The translations under genes and the position numbers were made by a program. A DNA stretch of 64,000 nucleotides, from contig CM038916.1 of NCBI GenBank assembly GCA_021904315.1, positions 682,001-746,000 of the forward strand. The letters run 5' to 3'. Of this stretch, positions 46,762-58,366 are shown piece after piece (position 1 is the first letter of the stretch; each line of letters begins with the position of its first letter). The DNA is from Sphagnum magellanicum. Taxonomy: Eukaryota > Streptophyta > Sphagnopsida > Sphagnales > Sphagnaceae. Below the pieces are notes generated by a model. It was not told where the DNA came from and made no database searches. It saw only the letters and a program-made list of their open reading frames with translations.

Positions 46762-48720
46762 AAATCATTTGTATGTCTTTTAAAACTCATTTAGTGATTT
46801 TTGTCCTTTATGAAAATATGACATGTTGGAAAAAATCCAAGTTGTTTATTAATGATGTACATCAAGCACTAAACAGGCGCAACAAATTAAATGTAGCACC
46901 GAGTTCGATGCATTTGCAATACAATGCCCAACAAAAAAAAAAAAAAATGGATTTTTTTTATTGTACCTATACAATGATTAATGTTATAAGTATTTTTCTT
47001 ACACAAGAGCTTCAAAGAAAAAAAACATGTGATGTATTGGTTAGAATCCTCCCTTCAACCCAAAGGTTCAAGGTTGAATCTTTGTCTCAATAGTTTTTTT
47101 CAATAAATGAAATGGACGAAAAAATCCATAGAACATTTAAATAGTTTTTTAAATTAATTGCCTAGGAAGTAACTTCATTAGGCAAAAAAAGACTAAGTGT
47201 CAATCCCAAGCAAATTCCCCATGGAATAACAAAAGTACTTTGGTGAAAAATACAACTTCCCCAAGGAATAATGAATTTTCATTGGGAACATGGTTGTTCA
47301 CTAGGGAACAACTTAAACCCCTTTTCAACTCAAGAATTTGTTTTCATCCATTTTGTTCATGAATGAAAAGGATAATTCAAGAAAAAGTTTTAACCCAAGA
47401 CCTTTGGGCTATAAAGGGGATTCTAACGATTGCATTAGTTTTTTTCCTTTGAAAATAACATTTAAACAATTATTTAAACCATTCCCCATTGTGCAAGTAC
47501 ACTAAAACAAATCTAATTTTTTTTTCCTATTGGGCATCACATTGTATTGTACCATAATTATGTCAAGCCCAATGTCGCATTTAATTCATTGCACATGTTT
47601 AGTGCTCGCCGCTACCCTTGTACTATAATAATCAAATGTATTTAAGCAATTTTTAAAATATTATGAATCTACTAAATCATGTGTGTTTTCTACATCCCAT
47701 GGATATTTTGTAGGGTTACAACTTTTTTTCAATATGTGTCATTAATTTGAATTAAATGCATAGGAGGATGAATGATTTGTTACCATAACAATTTTTCAAA
47801 AAAAAAAGGAAAAAGAAAGAAAGAAAGTGACAAAAAAAAAGGAAGAAGAAAAAGAAGTGATTCAATTCATGATTAATACACCAATGCTTACAAATTGGGT
47901 GCAAATTAAGATCACTAAGACTTTTTTTCAAAACCATACAAAAATTGATCACAAATTTTTTAATTATAATATTTTCCCCATCTTTTATGTAGTTGAAACA
48001 TTCAAAATATAACGTTTGATTTCAAATTTTACATTTCTTAAAGATTCCTTTGTGCACATTATGATTTAAGAATGCATGATTCACATTTCAATGCATTTGT
48101 GTTTCACCTTTACATTCAACAATTACCACTTTTAGGCTTAATGTCCTATCAAATAATACATTATTAATGTTTTGAAACATGAATCTATAATTATAATTGA
48201 AGTTCTTGACATACACACCATGGTTGCAAATTGTGAAAGTTCTAAATTTGAACATTTGATTCCATATGAAAAGAAGATGTCATGGTGTATTTTAATGCAT
48301 TAAACCACATGCTATATCCATGCATTTTGTAATGAATTTGATAATGTTTAATTTGTATAATGTTCACAACTCCCAAGTGGTAAAATTGAATTGTTAAACA
48401 TCATAGTAGCTTTTGGTTTGTATTGAAAATCAAATTACAAATAAAATAATATTAGATTCCATTATGCTTATAGAATGTAAATTTAAATATTATTTAAGTT
48501 TTTTTTTTTATATTTTTTCAATTTAATCATAGTTGTAATCGAAATTAAGAATGGTAAAATATATTTTACATTAATAAAATATTATTAAAATATTATATAA
48601 TATAATATCATATTAAATTTCAACTTACTTTATTTTGTAATATTTTAATGAACACCATTCAATCTAGATTAGAAACATATTTATTCATGCAAACATTGAA
48701 ACTTAAATATCCATCAAAAC
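46762..48720. repeat. AT-rich block duplicated from/to 24195-25723 (copy 2)
   Basis: Collinear with copy 1 and ending at CCATCAAAAC, where copy 1 has CCATTAGAAC and the two sequences part. The excess length relative to copy 1 lies at 46850-47630 and includes the SINE-like sequence. The minisatellite at 48721 begins exactly where similarity stops. Confidence 0.75.
47028..47105 (+). mobile_element. Degenerate tRNA-derived SINE-like head
   Basis: GTGATGTATTGGTTAGAATCC resembles a polymerase III A box region (TGGTTAG core). It is followed about 25 bases later by GGTTCAAGGTTGAATC (47065-47080), resembling a B box (GGTTCAA). This spacing and the AGAATCCTCCCTTCAACCC linker are typical of plant tRNA-derived SINE heads. 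It lies in extra sequence absent from the paralogous block at 24.3-24.5 kb. No intact tRNA cloverleaf can be drawn. Confidence 0.45.
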
Positions 48721-49260
48721 TTGGGTTTTCATGGATACAAAATGCAAAGATTCATGGATATGGGCATGGAAACAAAGATATGCAAAGATGCACAGAAACA
48801 AATGCAAAGAAAGATTCATGGATGTAAAACACACGCAAGATTTTTCTGGATACAAATGCAAAGACACATGGATGCAAAATGCAAATATTCATGGATATGG
48901 AAATGCCAAGATGCATCGATACAAATGCAAGGATTCAAGGATACCAAATTGCAAAGATGCTAGGATACAAATACAAAAAAATTCCATACACAAATGTTGC
49001 AAAGATTCACATGGAAACAAATGCAAAGATTTCTGGATGCAAATGCAAAGAAGCTAAGATACAAATGCAAAACAATTCTGGATACAAATGTTGAGAAGAT
49101 GTGCGTGGACACAAATTGCAAAGATTCATGCATTTAAAAAACACAAAGATTTCTGGATACAAATTGCAAAGATTCATTGGATACAAATACCAAAAGATTT
49201 CAGGATACAAAATGCAAAAATTTACAGTGGGTACAAATGCAAAGAAGATGTGCAAGCATC
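48721..49260. repeat. Minisatellite, ~22-27-bp unit, about 22 degenerate copies
   Basis: Units of the form GGATACAAATGCAAAGATTCAT are repeated, with alternating endings (ATTCATGG, TTTCTGG, ATGCACAG) and occasional shortened or lengthened copies. Because the unit lacks stops in several frames, plus-strand frames read Lys-Cys-Lys-Asp-rich repeats and the minus strand reads Leu-Tyr-Pro-Glu-rich repeats. These are by-products of the array. It starts exactly at the end of the duplicated AT-rich block and ends ~650 bp upstream of the Rab21-like start codon. Confidence 0.92.
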
Positions 49261-49914
49261 AATTAAGCCCAAAAGACACACGCAAATATGATTTCTGATG
49301 CAGTTTCTTTCTGTACCTTCATCCTGAATACCTGAAACTGGAATTCACAAACATCAGTCCCATGCTACAATTCTGAGTCTCACAAGAAGATGCTTGACAA
49401 AACGCTTTAAGAAGTTTCTCACAAATGGGATGGAGTATGATGTCTCACTTGTCTACCCAAATGGGTTTGCACCACTCTCTCTCAGGCTTCAAGAATTGCA
49501 CAAGAAGAATTGATGGAAAGGCAAATCATTGATTTGACTTGAATGGTTGGTTGATCCATCCTGATCAAAAACACTTCTTATGCTTGTCTTCTTCCAGAAA
49601 AAAGGAAGTTTAGGACACTCTTAGGTCAATACCTTGGAAGCTTTTGAGAGAGATGCTTTTCCTTTTTTGTCGCCTTCTATGAGAAGTTATGGTATCAGAA
49701 TTCGGTTTGATTCTGATCCTGTATGTTTCCAAGTAGGCTATACTTGAGGATCATCCATTTTGCAAGAATTGATTGCTTGATCAACAGTTTTGTATTCGTT
49801 TTTTCTGTTTTTTTCGGGCTGTACAATCCGGATTTGATGCAGCAATTTGCTTGAGGATCGAGATCGGAAGCAAACACAGCAGCGCCCCGGTTCCTGAGGA
49901 GCAACAACAACCTA
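49261..49914 (+). other. Upstream region of the Rab21-like gene
   Basis: Unique, less AT-rich sequence, probably promoter and 5' leader. I see no decisive TATA box. ATGGTATCAGAATTCGG near 49689 resembles a plant LTR-element primer site, so an old retroelement end may lie inside. The last ~60 bases before the start codon are GC- and AAC-rich, as in a leader. Confidence 0.4.
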
Positions 49915-52900
49915 ATGAGGTCAAATTCTTCCATGATCAAGCTCGTGCTCCTTGGAGACGGTAAGCGATGGGGCGATCCTTTTATGTGTATCCCAATGAC
50001 CCATTCCTTTATTTCTTCTCTTCTCGTCTTGTGTAACTATCTATCAATTCTTGACCAAGATCTTCTTTTTCTTCTTCTTCACGGGGGAACGGAATTAGGG
50101 TTTTGGGGTGGTGGGCTCAGGAGTCCCAGACTTTGAGAGAAGCTTGAAAGCATTGGATTTCTGAGAATTCCTTGCACAAGCAATCAATCACATGAGTTCC
50201 AGAAGTTCTTTAGAGCCCCAGCTTGAAAGCATTGATTGTCAGAATTCTGAGAATTTCCTGCACAATCACATGAGTTCCAGATTGATTTTTTGAAAGCATT
50301 GGACTGTGAGAATTGCTTGCAAATCGTACACCAGTTTCATACCCTGAGAGAATGGATGAATTCTTGAGTATTTGTTGCAGTGGCAATCATCTGGGATCAG
50401 ATGGTAGATTTCCAAGTGAACCTGATTTTCTTAGGGTCCTTTCACAGCATGGAAGCCTACTAGAAGATGGCCTCTTGCTGGGGTGGGTAGTCAATTGGAA
50501 ACCCTAATTTCTTCTAAGGACTGAATGAGCACCTGCAATTCTCAGAGCCAAGAACATCTGGTGACATGCAAAGAGGAGCTGGTGATGTTGAAGCTGAATC
50601 CATGTATGGAATTGGCAAGTTTGTAAGCAAATCCTCAAGTCTGTAAGAGGATTAGCTGCGGTGTCAGTCAGGAGCAAGGGGACTCAAGACAGAAACTGAG
50701 AAGGATGCAAACTGCATAGTCCTGAAAGACATATAAGCTCTGAGACTACATATGTGAAACCCATCTCTTGTTATGCTGATGACTTGGGAGGAAGATTATC
50801 AGCCAGGACTTGAGAGCTAGGTCCTCATGATGGGATGTTTTGTTTCCAGATGCAGTCAGTCTGGCAGTTTGGAACCAGAATTGTAATGGTTGAACATACG
50901 TATCCAAGAGCTGTTTTGCAGGGCGTGTGGGGAAGACTTCTCTTGTGCTTCGTTATGTAGACAATGTCTTCTCAGACAAGCAGGTGGCAACAGTCCAGGC
51001 TTCTTACCTCACCAAGCGTCTCACTGTGGATGGGGAAAGTGTGACACTCTCTATATGGGTTCAATTCCCACACCTATCCTTTACCATGGCCATTCCTGTT
51101 GCTTGAACTTCAGTAGTACAGAAATCAATGATGGAAATGTCTTGTTGTACCATCACCATTTGCAATGTCTTCTTCAGTCTGACAATGTGCGAGGGGGTTG
51201 AGCCACCCATATTATCCATGATGGTGCTTGCCAAGTCTGTTGTCCAAAGATGAGGATTATGAGTGGAGAGTGGTGCAGATGTGTGCAACTTGTATTCGAA
51301 TGTTTCACACCTGTAAGAGGAAGCTCACTGTTACATTACAGGATTCTGCTACTATTCTAGACAGATTTGTGAAGAATGAAATTCTCAACTGAGTAGTTGT
51401 GGGTACTTTGTTGGAGCTTACTTCTTTTCCTGCAAGTGGTAGCTTCTCTGATCTGAGAACTAGTTGTCCTGTTTTGCAGGACACAGCCGGCCAAGAACGC
51501 TTCCATGCACTTGGCCCAATTTACTATCGAGATGCTGATGGTTTGAAGCTCCAACCCATTGGAACTCTTTCCTCTTTTCCTTCCTTTCTCATCACTGACA
51601 CTAAACAACATTCACAATGCAGTTCTGCATGCCTTTCCTGTCATGTGCTACTTGGGTCTTTGTTGGCTTCTCAGTAAGCTGCTGCTCCTGTTGGCTCTAT
51701 CCAAGCATGTGCCCACTTGCATCCTTTTTCTCCTCCTTCTGTGTGAGGCGTAAAGACAATATAGCCTGGAACCTGCTACTGGGTCAAGCTTGATTGGATG
51801 AAATCTCTATCTTGAAATGAAATGGACTGTATGTATCTGAAATCCTTTGGCAGAAATTGGGCAACTGGGTTGTGCTCCAATCATGGCCAATAGGAGGCGT
51901 GTAGTGCCAATCTCTACAACAATGTAAAAGAGAGATGATACTCTCAGCCTCTGTCTTCAAGTCTTTAATCCACCTTATAGTCCATAAACGTTAGCTGTAT
52001 GTAGAGCATTAAGCCTGACGGTTTGTGCAATGTGATCAAGGACAGGAATGATGAAATTTTCCATCCTTGTGATAACTCTACAGCAGCTTTATTGGTGTAT
52101 AACCTGCTCTGCAAAGACAGCTTCAACCGAGTACAGAGCTGGGTGAAAGAGCTGAAAAAGATGGCGAACAAGAACATTGTGTTAGTAATAGCTGGAAACA
52201 AAAGCGACATGGACAAGATGCAGCATGTAAACGTGGGGGATGCAGAGAGGTCTGTGTCTTGCTCTCTTCACCTAATTCCTTTTTAGCAAAATCTGATGAC
52301 TCCAAACTTTGTACTCACTTTTGACCCTTGTATGAATTCAGCTGCTGTCCTATTTTTCTGGTTTGTATCATTCCGTATGTCCTCAAACAAACATCCCCTC
52401 TGCTTTATGTCACCTTTGCCACACAGTCCAGGCAAGCCTTGCCAACATCTGCTATTCCAGCTTTGCACCCTGATGTTCCTTTCATGACCTTCAATAGACC
52501 AGAGCACAGGCACTCAAAGGTGTGTGATTCAGGCAAATCATATTTCCCATGTGTCTCCATGGGTGTGTAGATATGCAGAGAGCATTGGAGCAACCCATTT
52601 TGTGACTTCCGCAAAGCTTAACACTGGGATTGATGAGGTTTTCCTTGATGTTGCACGTCGTAAGTGCTCTTCTCACAACTTTGCACTTTGTGCTATCTAC
52701 ACTTTGTGAAGTGTGTATTCCTGTTCAGATTTCACAGATTATTATCTTTGATGGCTCAAGAGAATGTCCTTTCCTCCTTTTTTGCAGGACATCTGTTGTG
52801 TATTTTTTTCTTATGTTGCAATTGTTGTCTGTGTAAGTGTGTCTCTTGTTTTTAGTTGGGTTCAACGTTGTTCATGTCATGGGTTGTGTGTGTGACAGGT

Positions 52901-53023
52901 GTCCTAGAGCAAAGAAAGTCTCTTGGTCCTGAACCGGCAACTGCTGATGCACGAAGAAAGAGTGTGATCATCGTAGACAAGCAGCCAACAGATTCTCCAG
53001 CAGCATCAAAGTGTTGCTCTTGA
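49915..53023 (+). CDS. RAB21: Rab21-like small GTPase, six exons
   Basis: Exons 49915-49960, 50922-51058, 51480-51540, 52084-52249, 52571-52659 and 52899-53023 join in frame with GT-AG introns to 207 residues. All GTP-binding motifs are present: P-loop GDGRVGKTS (14-22), switch I Thr39 (VATVQASY), WDTAGQE (61-67), NKSD (120-123) and TSAK (149-152). DTAGQERFHALGPIYYRDA and YAESIGA are signatures of Rab21 rather than Rab5 (which has RYHSLAPMYYRGA). The C-terminus ends Lys-Cys-Cys-Ser, a CCX-type geranylgeranylation signal for membrane attachment. Rab21 works on early endosomes in animals and amoebae. Start 49915 keeps a 13-residue leader; the in-frame ATG at 49933 is an alternative. Intron 1 (961 bp) is the longest. 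It is convergent with the Coa1-domain gene. Confidence 0.9.
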
Positions 53024-54025
53024 ATTGACCACCCAATGGATGTGTGTACATGTCAATCTGCTCATTTTCTACCTCTCTTATCTATTGTAGCTCAAATCTG
53101 TTATAAGTCTTTGATCCATTCATGTACCATACCACATCTTGCCTTTTTCCGCCTTCCCCTTTCTCTGTGCTTTTATGTTCCTCTTTCTTCTTGGGGTATT
53201 ATTAGGCCTTCCGTTTCTCTATTTCAGTTTTGTTGAGCCAGCCTGCATCATTTCTTAAGTTTTGCCTGTTGTTACTGCTGGTCATTTGACAGAAAGAAAC
53301 TCAGTTAGATTTCCTCTTTGTCATGCTTGATTCTTTACTGTTATGCTGTTAGATCTGAAATATCGGTGACCTTATTTTTGGTTGTCTCTCAATTCTTTCC
53401 AGGTTGACTTTAGTTGTGAGTACTGAGAAATTCTGTCCTTTTGAAGATATATATATTCATGGCTTGTTTCCATTTTATCTAAGCTTTTCTCAGGCTTGTG
53501 CATCCTTGGGTTTGTTGGAAGATCCCTTTTAGTTACAGAGTACTGTACTGCAATTGGAAAAGTAATCAAAATTCTGACCAAATTGTGAACATAATGTCCC
53601 ACAATCAACCAGAGTACTAACAGCACATTTAAGGATGCAGAGGTGAAAGCAAACCCTCTTTATTTACAACCACCTGTGTCTAGGTCTACATACACTCAAA
53701 GGCACAGTCTTGCTGTTGTGTTTTGCACTTTTGAACCATCATTTTTTCTGTGTCCCCTTCATGACAACCCTTGATAAAAGAAGAAGCACAGAGGTGAGCT
53801 AAAATGCACAATGGCTGAAAGGTCTTGCATGTAGCAGGCAGAACCAAGTCTAATACCTATCACCGGTCCTAGACCCCCAATGCAACTGCGGCTTCACTCA
53901 CTTCATTCTCCAAAGGGGCTCTTGCAAGTCACTGATCCAGGAAGACCTGAAAGTGATGGCAATCTGATAGCAACCCTTTTCTCCTGAATCTTGATCAGGA
54001 GCAAAAATGGTCGCATTATCTTAAC
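53024..54025. other. Intergenic region between convergent genes
   Basis: It contains the 3' ends of the Rab21-like (+) and Coa1-domain (-) transcripts. Pyrimidine-rich sequence at 53040-53240 is probably 3' untranslated. I see no additional gene; the short frames lack motifs. Confidence 0.5.
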
Positions 54026-55987
54026 TCATGCTTTCATTGCCTCCCTCTCCTGTGGAACAACCTCTGGGTTTGGAAGCTCTTCCTTAAGAGTCTTAGAAGC
54101 AGCAGCAGTTGCAGCTGCATCTCGTTCAAGCTTGTCAAGTCTCTCCTGGGCACGAGCTTCTTCAGCTTCCCAGGCACGTTGGATTTCCTCTTCATGTTCT
54201 CTCTCATCACGCTCCTCAAACTCCTTCTGTGCAGCCATAGCTTTCACAATTGGATCTCTGAGAACAGAGATGAGTCCCCCACCTACCCTATACTCTGCTT
54301 CATCACCAATCAAATACACCCGGTGCTCTGCTCCAGCTGTTGGGATGTCCACTGCTAGGAGCTTGAAATCATACTACATCAACAAAAAATCCTTTCAGAC
54401 AGGAAACAGATCCAGCAAAAAAAAAAAAACCCATTAGAGAAAGATTATCCAAAACTCACAGAGAAGAAATTGGTACATAATATTATTATCCAATGGCACT
54501 ACCTGGCCCTTTTTCTTCTTCACTTCAATGCTCACAAGGCCACGCCGCTCGCCTCCAGTGATGGGGAATATCAGGAAACACCGCTTGCCACTGAGGCGAG
54601 GTCTGAAGTTTTTGAAGCGAAGCCCACCTCCTGACATTACATAGGCACGAACATCTGTTCCTGTCAGTGGAGCACCCATTACCTCCAAAACTGCTGCTGA
54701 AGTGTTCAGCTTCCGCATTGCAATTCGGTACACTGCATCCGGATTTATCATATACCTAGCCCTGGTTACAACTGCCTGCAAGAGCACAAAAGATCAAGAG
54801 ATAGTTAGATCCTCTCCATTTCTCTTTGCTAAGAAGAAATGCATCTTCACCATCAGGGGTTTCCAGCAAATGATTGTAGCACTTTTGCACTTCCAAGAGC
54901 CATCATGCATGGCCCATATTCTCAAAACTCTAGAAACAAATACTCCTCGTACAACACATCAAGATCTCACCAAAAAACCAAAAGCATTTCATGAGATAAA
55001 AGAGGCACACAACTGTGCTTTTGCACCTCCCATGAAATAGAACTAAAGAAATGGCAGCAAGAAACAAAGAGAGAAACAGAAATGTCTAAAGCTTACTCCA
55101 ATTGTGACCATGCCAGCTGCAAGTGCCAGAAAACCAAACTTGGCCATACCCTCTGAAAGCCCCACAAACAAGCTGGCAATCCCAAACATGATCCGCCATA
55201 GCAACAAACATGCAAACACAGCAACTGCACCCACCATCACCAAATAGTTCCGTTTCCAAAACGCTTCCACCTGCAGGCCCAAAGCTTCTCTGAAACCCAT
55301 CACAGTTTGCTTCGCAGAGTTCACAGGCTTCATAATTCCAGACAGAAGTTCATTGCTTCGGGCGGCCTCAGTTGCACTGACTTTCTTCACTCCCTGCGTA
55401 GCTTTCAACAAATTCTCCTTCACCTTCTCTGTTGAGCTCCGGAACCTCTCTGTCAGAGTTGCAACATTGAAATTCCGCTTCCCTAAAACTGGGAGAAACC
55501 GGGATTTACTTGATTGACTTTGTAGTAGTTTGTTCCTCCACACCGCAGTTCTTACCACATCTTGTTGTACCTTGTTTTGCGTTCCTGGCAATGTATTCCT
55601 AAAGCTGCTGAATCCTCTTCTGCTCGCAACAGAAAATGCATTACTGGCTGCTTGAAACCCCGCAAAACCCACATCTGAATTCCATCTGAATATCCGTGAA
55701 CCAACAACAACTCCTCCTGCCCGCTGACAAGCTGACTGCGAAGAATGCAGTACCTGTTGGAATGGTTTTGTTGTTCTGGAGAAGAGGATTCCTCTAAGTC
55801 CTTCTGATGCCGACCGCTGTAAATAGGTCGCCTTAGCTGCTGCAGAAGGAAGGAGTGCCTCCTGACTCCACGACATGGGATTGCAAAACTCTGCAGCAGT
55901 TGCTTGGGAGTTGAGATCATGACAATGGGTGATGAGGATCCCTCTCACCTGACCTACAAGACCCAGGGCTTTCGTCCTCCACGCCAT
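54026..55987 (-). CDS. Coa1-domain mitochondrial inner-membrane protein, three exons
   Basis: On the minus strand, exons 55987-55097, 54775-54503 and 54373-54026 join in phase 0 to 503 residues. Start ATG 55987 (MAWRTKALGLVGQVRG) gives an arginine-bearing, acid-free amphipathic N-terminus suited to a mitochondrial presequence; an in-frame ATG at 56071 would add 28 residues including acidic ones. Residues ~30-240 are Ser/Ala/Arg-rich and variable. Two hydrophobic segments follow (~245-272 and ~278-298), then a Coa1-type region (INPDAVYRIAMRKLN, MGAPLTGTDVRAYVMSGGG, CFLIFPITGGERRGLVSIEV). The acidic C-terminus (~430-475) is predicted coiled coil. Coa1/Tim21-fold proteins assist respiratory-complex assembly or import; the role here is inferred. 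I know similar conserved plant proteins but cannot name the orthologue. Confidence 0.8.
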
Positions 55988-56584
55988 ATCCACTTCCACT
56001 TGGACTACCAGTTCTTTCTGGCCAGTTTCCCCGGGTACCCCAGCAGCCTTCCTTGTTACACACAGGGCCAAGAAACAACCTCCTCCTCATCCCCAACAAG
56101 CTGCTCTCTCAAAACAACCACATCTGATCACCATCTCCACTGCCCCTTTGCTATTCTCCTCTGCAACAAAAACAACAACAAATCTGACCACCACCCAACA
56201 CAACAACAACAAACAAATGTGATCACAACACTGTGAGCACTACCCAACACAACAACAACAAACAAATCTGATCACCACCCAAACAACAATCTAATCACCA
56301 TCCACTGCCTGATACTTAAACCTTGATATGACAGGCTCAAAGAAGACTTGCTCTTCCACACACCCGGATCTTTGAAACCCAAAACACATCCAAATGTACT
56401 CTTACAATTTCCTCTTTCCAAAACAACAATCTGATCACCACCCACTTCCTCTATTCAACCACGAGAAGCAACCCTGATGAAGAAGCTCAAGAGGCTTCTT
56501 GCTGTAAGTAAGATCCGGATCTCTAGGATGCTTCTGGTGCTTCTTTCTCTCTCTCTCCATTCTAGCAAGACAAGAAAGGAGTAT
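55988..56584 (-). other. Upstream region/5' leader of the Coa1-domain gene with an AAC-rich repeat
   Basis: 56190-56290 contains two copies of a ~48-bp phrase (ACCCAACACAACAACAACAA, then ACAAAT(G/C)TGATCAC) and related fragments. It lies 200-300 bp upstream of the start codon and is probably leader or promoter. On the gene's strand it is GTTGTT-rich. No TATA box is clear. Confidence 0.5.
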
Positions 56585-57110
56585 CAATTGCTTCCCTAAT
56601 CTTGCCCTAATCCCTTTACTATTTTATTTATTTCCTCAAATGTTAGTACCTGACTAATCATTGATTTCCTCATAAACTTGCCCTAAATTGACTCACTGAT
56701 CATTGATTGGCTAATCTTGTGATTTTCCACGTCTTTTCCCTATTTGATTTCCTCAAATGTTTTCCCTAGTTGATTCATTGATTAAGTATTAAATTCCTTT
56801 TAATCTTGCCCACTAATTGAGTCACTGGGTAATAATTGTTTTCATTGTCTTTTTTTCCTAATTGATTTTCTCAAAATTTCCCATAGTTGATTCACTAATT
56901 ATTGAGTTCCTCCTAATCTTTCCCTAACTTATTCACTAATCATCAAATTTCCTTATTTATGCCCTAATTGATTTTTTCAAATTTTGCCCTTGAAATGGTT
57001 GATTTCCCCCTATTCTTGTCCTAATTGATTTCTTCAAATTTTGCCTCACTTGATTTGCTTGTCATTCATTTCCTCCTAATCTTGCCTTCATTGATTCATT
57101 AATATTGGGT
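56585..57110. repeat. Degenerate tandem repeat, ~60-75-bp unit
   Basis: The phrases CTTGCCCTAATTGATT, TCCTCAAATTTTGCCCTA, TTGATTCACTAATCATTGATT and TCCTCCTAATCTTGCC recur in order about seven times with strong divergence. Non-coding. It lies between the Coa1-domain gene and the solo LTR. Confidence 0.75.
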
Positions 57111-57535
57111 TTTTTTTTAAAAATTAGCTCTAGTTCATCTTGGAATAGCAAGTTGGTGCCTAGCTCATCCCATACATCTCACATCCAAATGAAATTTGTT
57201 ACAAATTTTCACATTCTCAATCTCTTTCCTATGTAAAGTGCATATTTTGTTCCCACAAACAATGAGCTTATCAAAATGTGGTTGAATAAGGAATCTCTAG
57301 ATAGGAAACTCTTTGAGTTCATAATGAGATTTTGGAAGTGAAGTGTTTTTAACTCCAAAAGCCTAAGCTCATCTTACAACTATTTTGTTTCTATTTGAGA
57401 TTTTAGTTAGAAATTTATTCTAACATATTATTCATGAGTTGAATTACAAGTCCAATTGTTAGATTGAAAGTTTACATATTCATAGTTTTTTAACAAAAAA
57501 TTCAACCAAAATCAAGCAAAGGTTAATAACATAGT

Positions 57536-58361
57536 TGTCGCAACCCCATTTTGAGGGAAATGTGAGGTCGCCATTCACACTCTTGAAAATGGGACTTAGA
57601 AGTCCTCCGGGACTCTCGAAAATTCAGAATGTGATTGCAAGGGTCAAAACACCTTGCATCAAGGCGTTTTTTATGCCGTTGAAAAGGTCTCGAAGTGCAG
57701 ATGTCCAAAATGGCCTCGCACGAGCCATTTGGACATCTACAGCACAAGTAATGGTCAAAAGAAAAGCCGGGAGTCAAACTGGCAATTTGACTCTCAACTA
57801 TTAAAAGTTGGGAATTGACCCAATCCCGGTGTGCGCAAGTGGAGTGCGAAACACCGTTGGAAAGCTCTCAAGGAAAGCTACAAGTTTGCTTTAGACCTTG
57901 TCCCAATCGGAGGTCGGGGCGAGAAGTTATGAACGCCCAAAGTTTCGGGAATCCAAATCGGGACAGTTTCAGGACTCCACTTTGGGAGTCCCGGGAAAAA
58001 ATGTCATTCGGATGCAAGTGCAGCGGTGAGACACAGAGAATACTATAGGGGGAAGGTGGTGTGGCTTCTCTCGAGTCCGAGCCGTGGTGAGTCAAGTGAG
58101 TCTAAGGTTGCTTGTGACTTGTCCCAACACCAAGAGTGTTCCGAATGAATACTAACCAACTTGTTGGTTGGTTTTGAATGCAGGACCGAGTAACTAAGTA
58201 GCTTGTCCCTCTTCCTAGTTTAATCCCGGAGCTTTCAACACGCCCCTCTTACCTCCCCTTTAGTGTTAGAAATTGGGAGCGTGCCCCGAATCCCCCGCAT
58301 TTCTGCAACTTGAGTGACTTAGCCTCAACTTGGGGCTAACTAAGGACTTGGGAGTGCGTCA
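57536..58361. mobile_element. Solo LTR with perfect 5-bp target-site duplication
   Basis: An 826-bp block begins TGTCGCAACC and ends GGAGTGCGTCA (TG...CA termini) and is flanked on both sides by ATAGT (57531-57535 and 58362-58366). GC content is clearly above the flanks. There is no primer site, coding part or second LTR, as expected when the two LTRs of an element recombine. It is unrelated to the Ty3 element's LTRs at 7269. Orientation is not determinable. Short frames inside it are not genes. Confidence 0.9.
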
Positions 58362-58366
58362 ATAGT

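Noticed and set aside
48721..49260. Regularly spaced repeats resembling a CRISPR array
   Set aside because: Units are contiguous, degenerate and without unique spacers, and the genome is a plant nuclear one.
48721..49298. Several overlapping Lys/Cys-rich frames and a minus-strand Cys/Tyr/Pro frame
   Set aside because: All are translations of the ~23-bp minisatellite; multiple frames are open simultaneously.
57523..58095. Short frames of 75-89 codons in GC-richer sequence
   Set aside because: They lie wholly within or across the edge of the solo LTR, which explains the composition shift.
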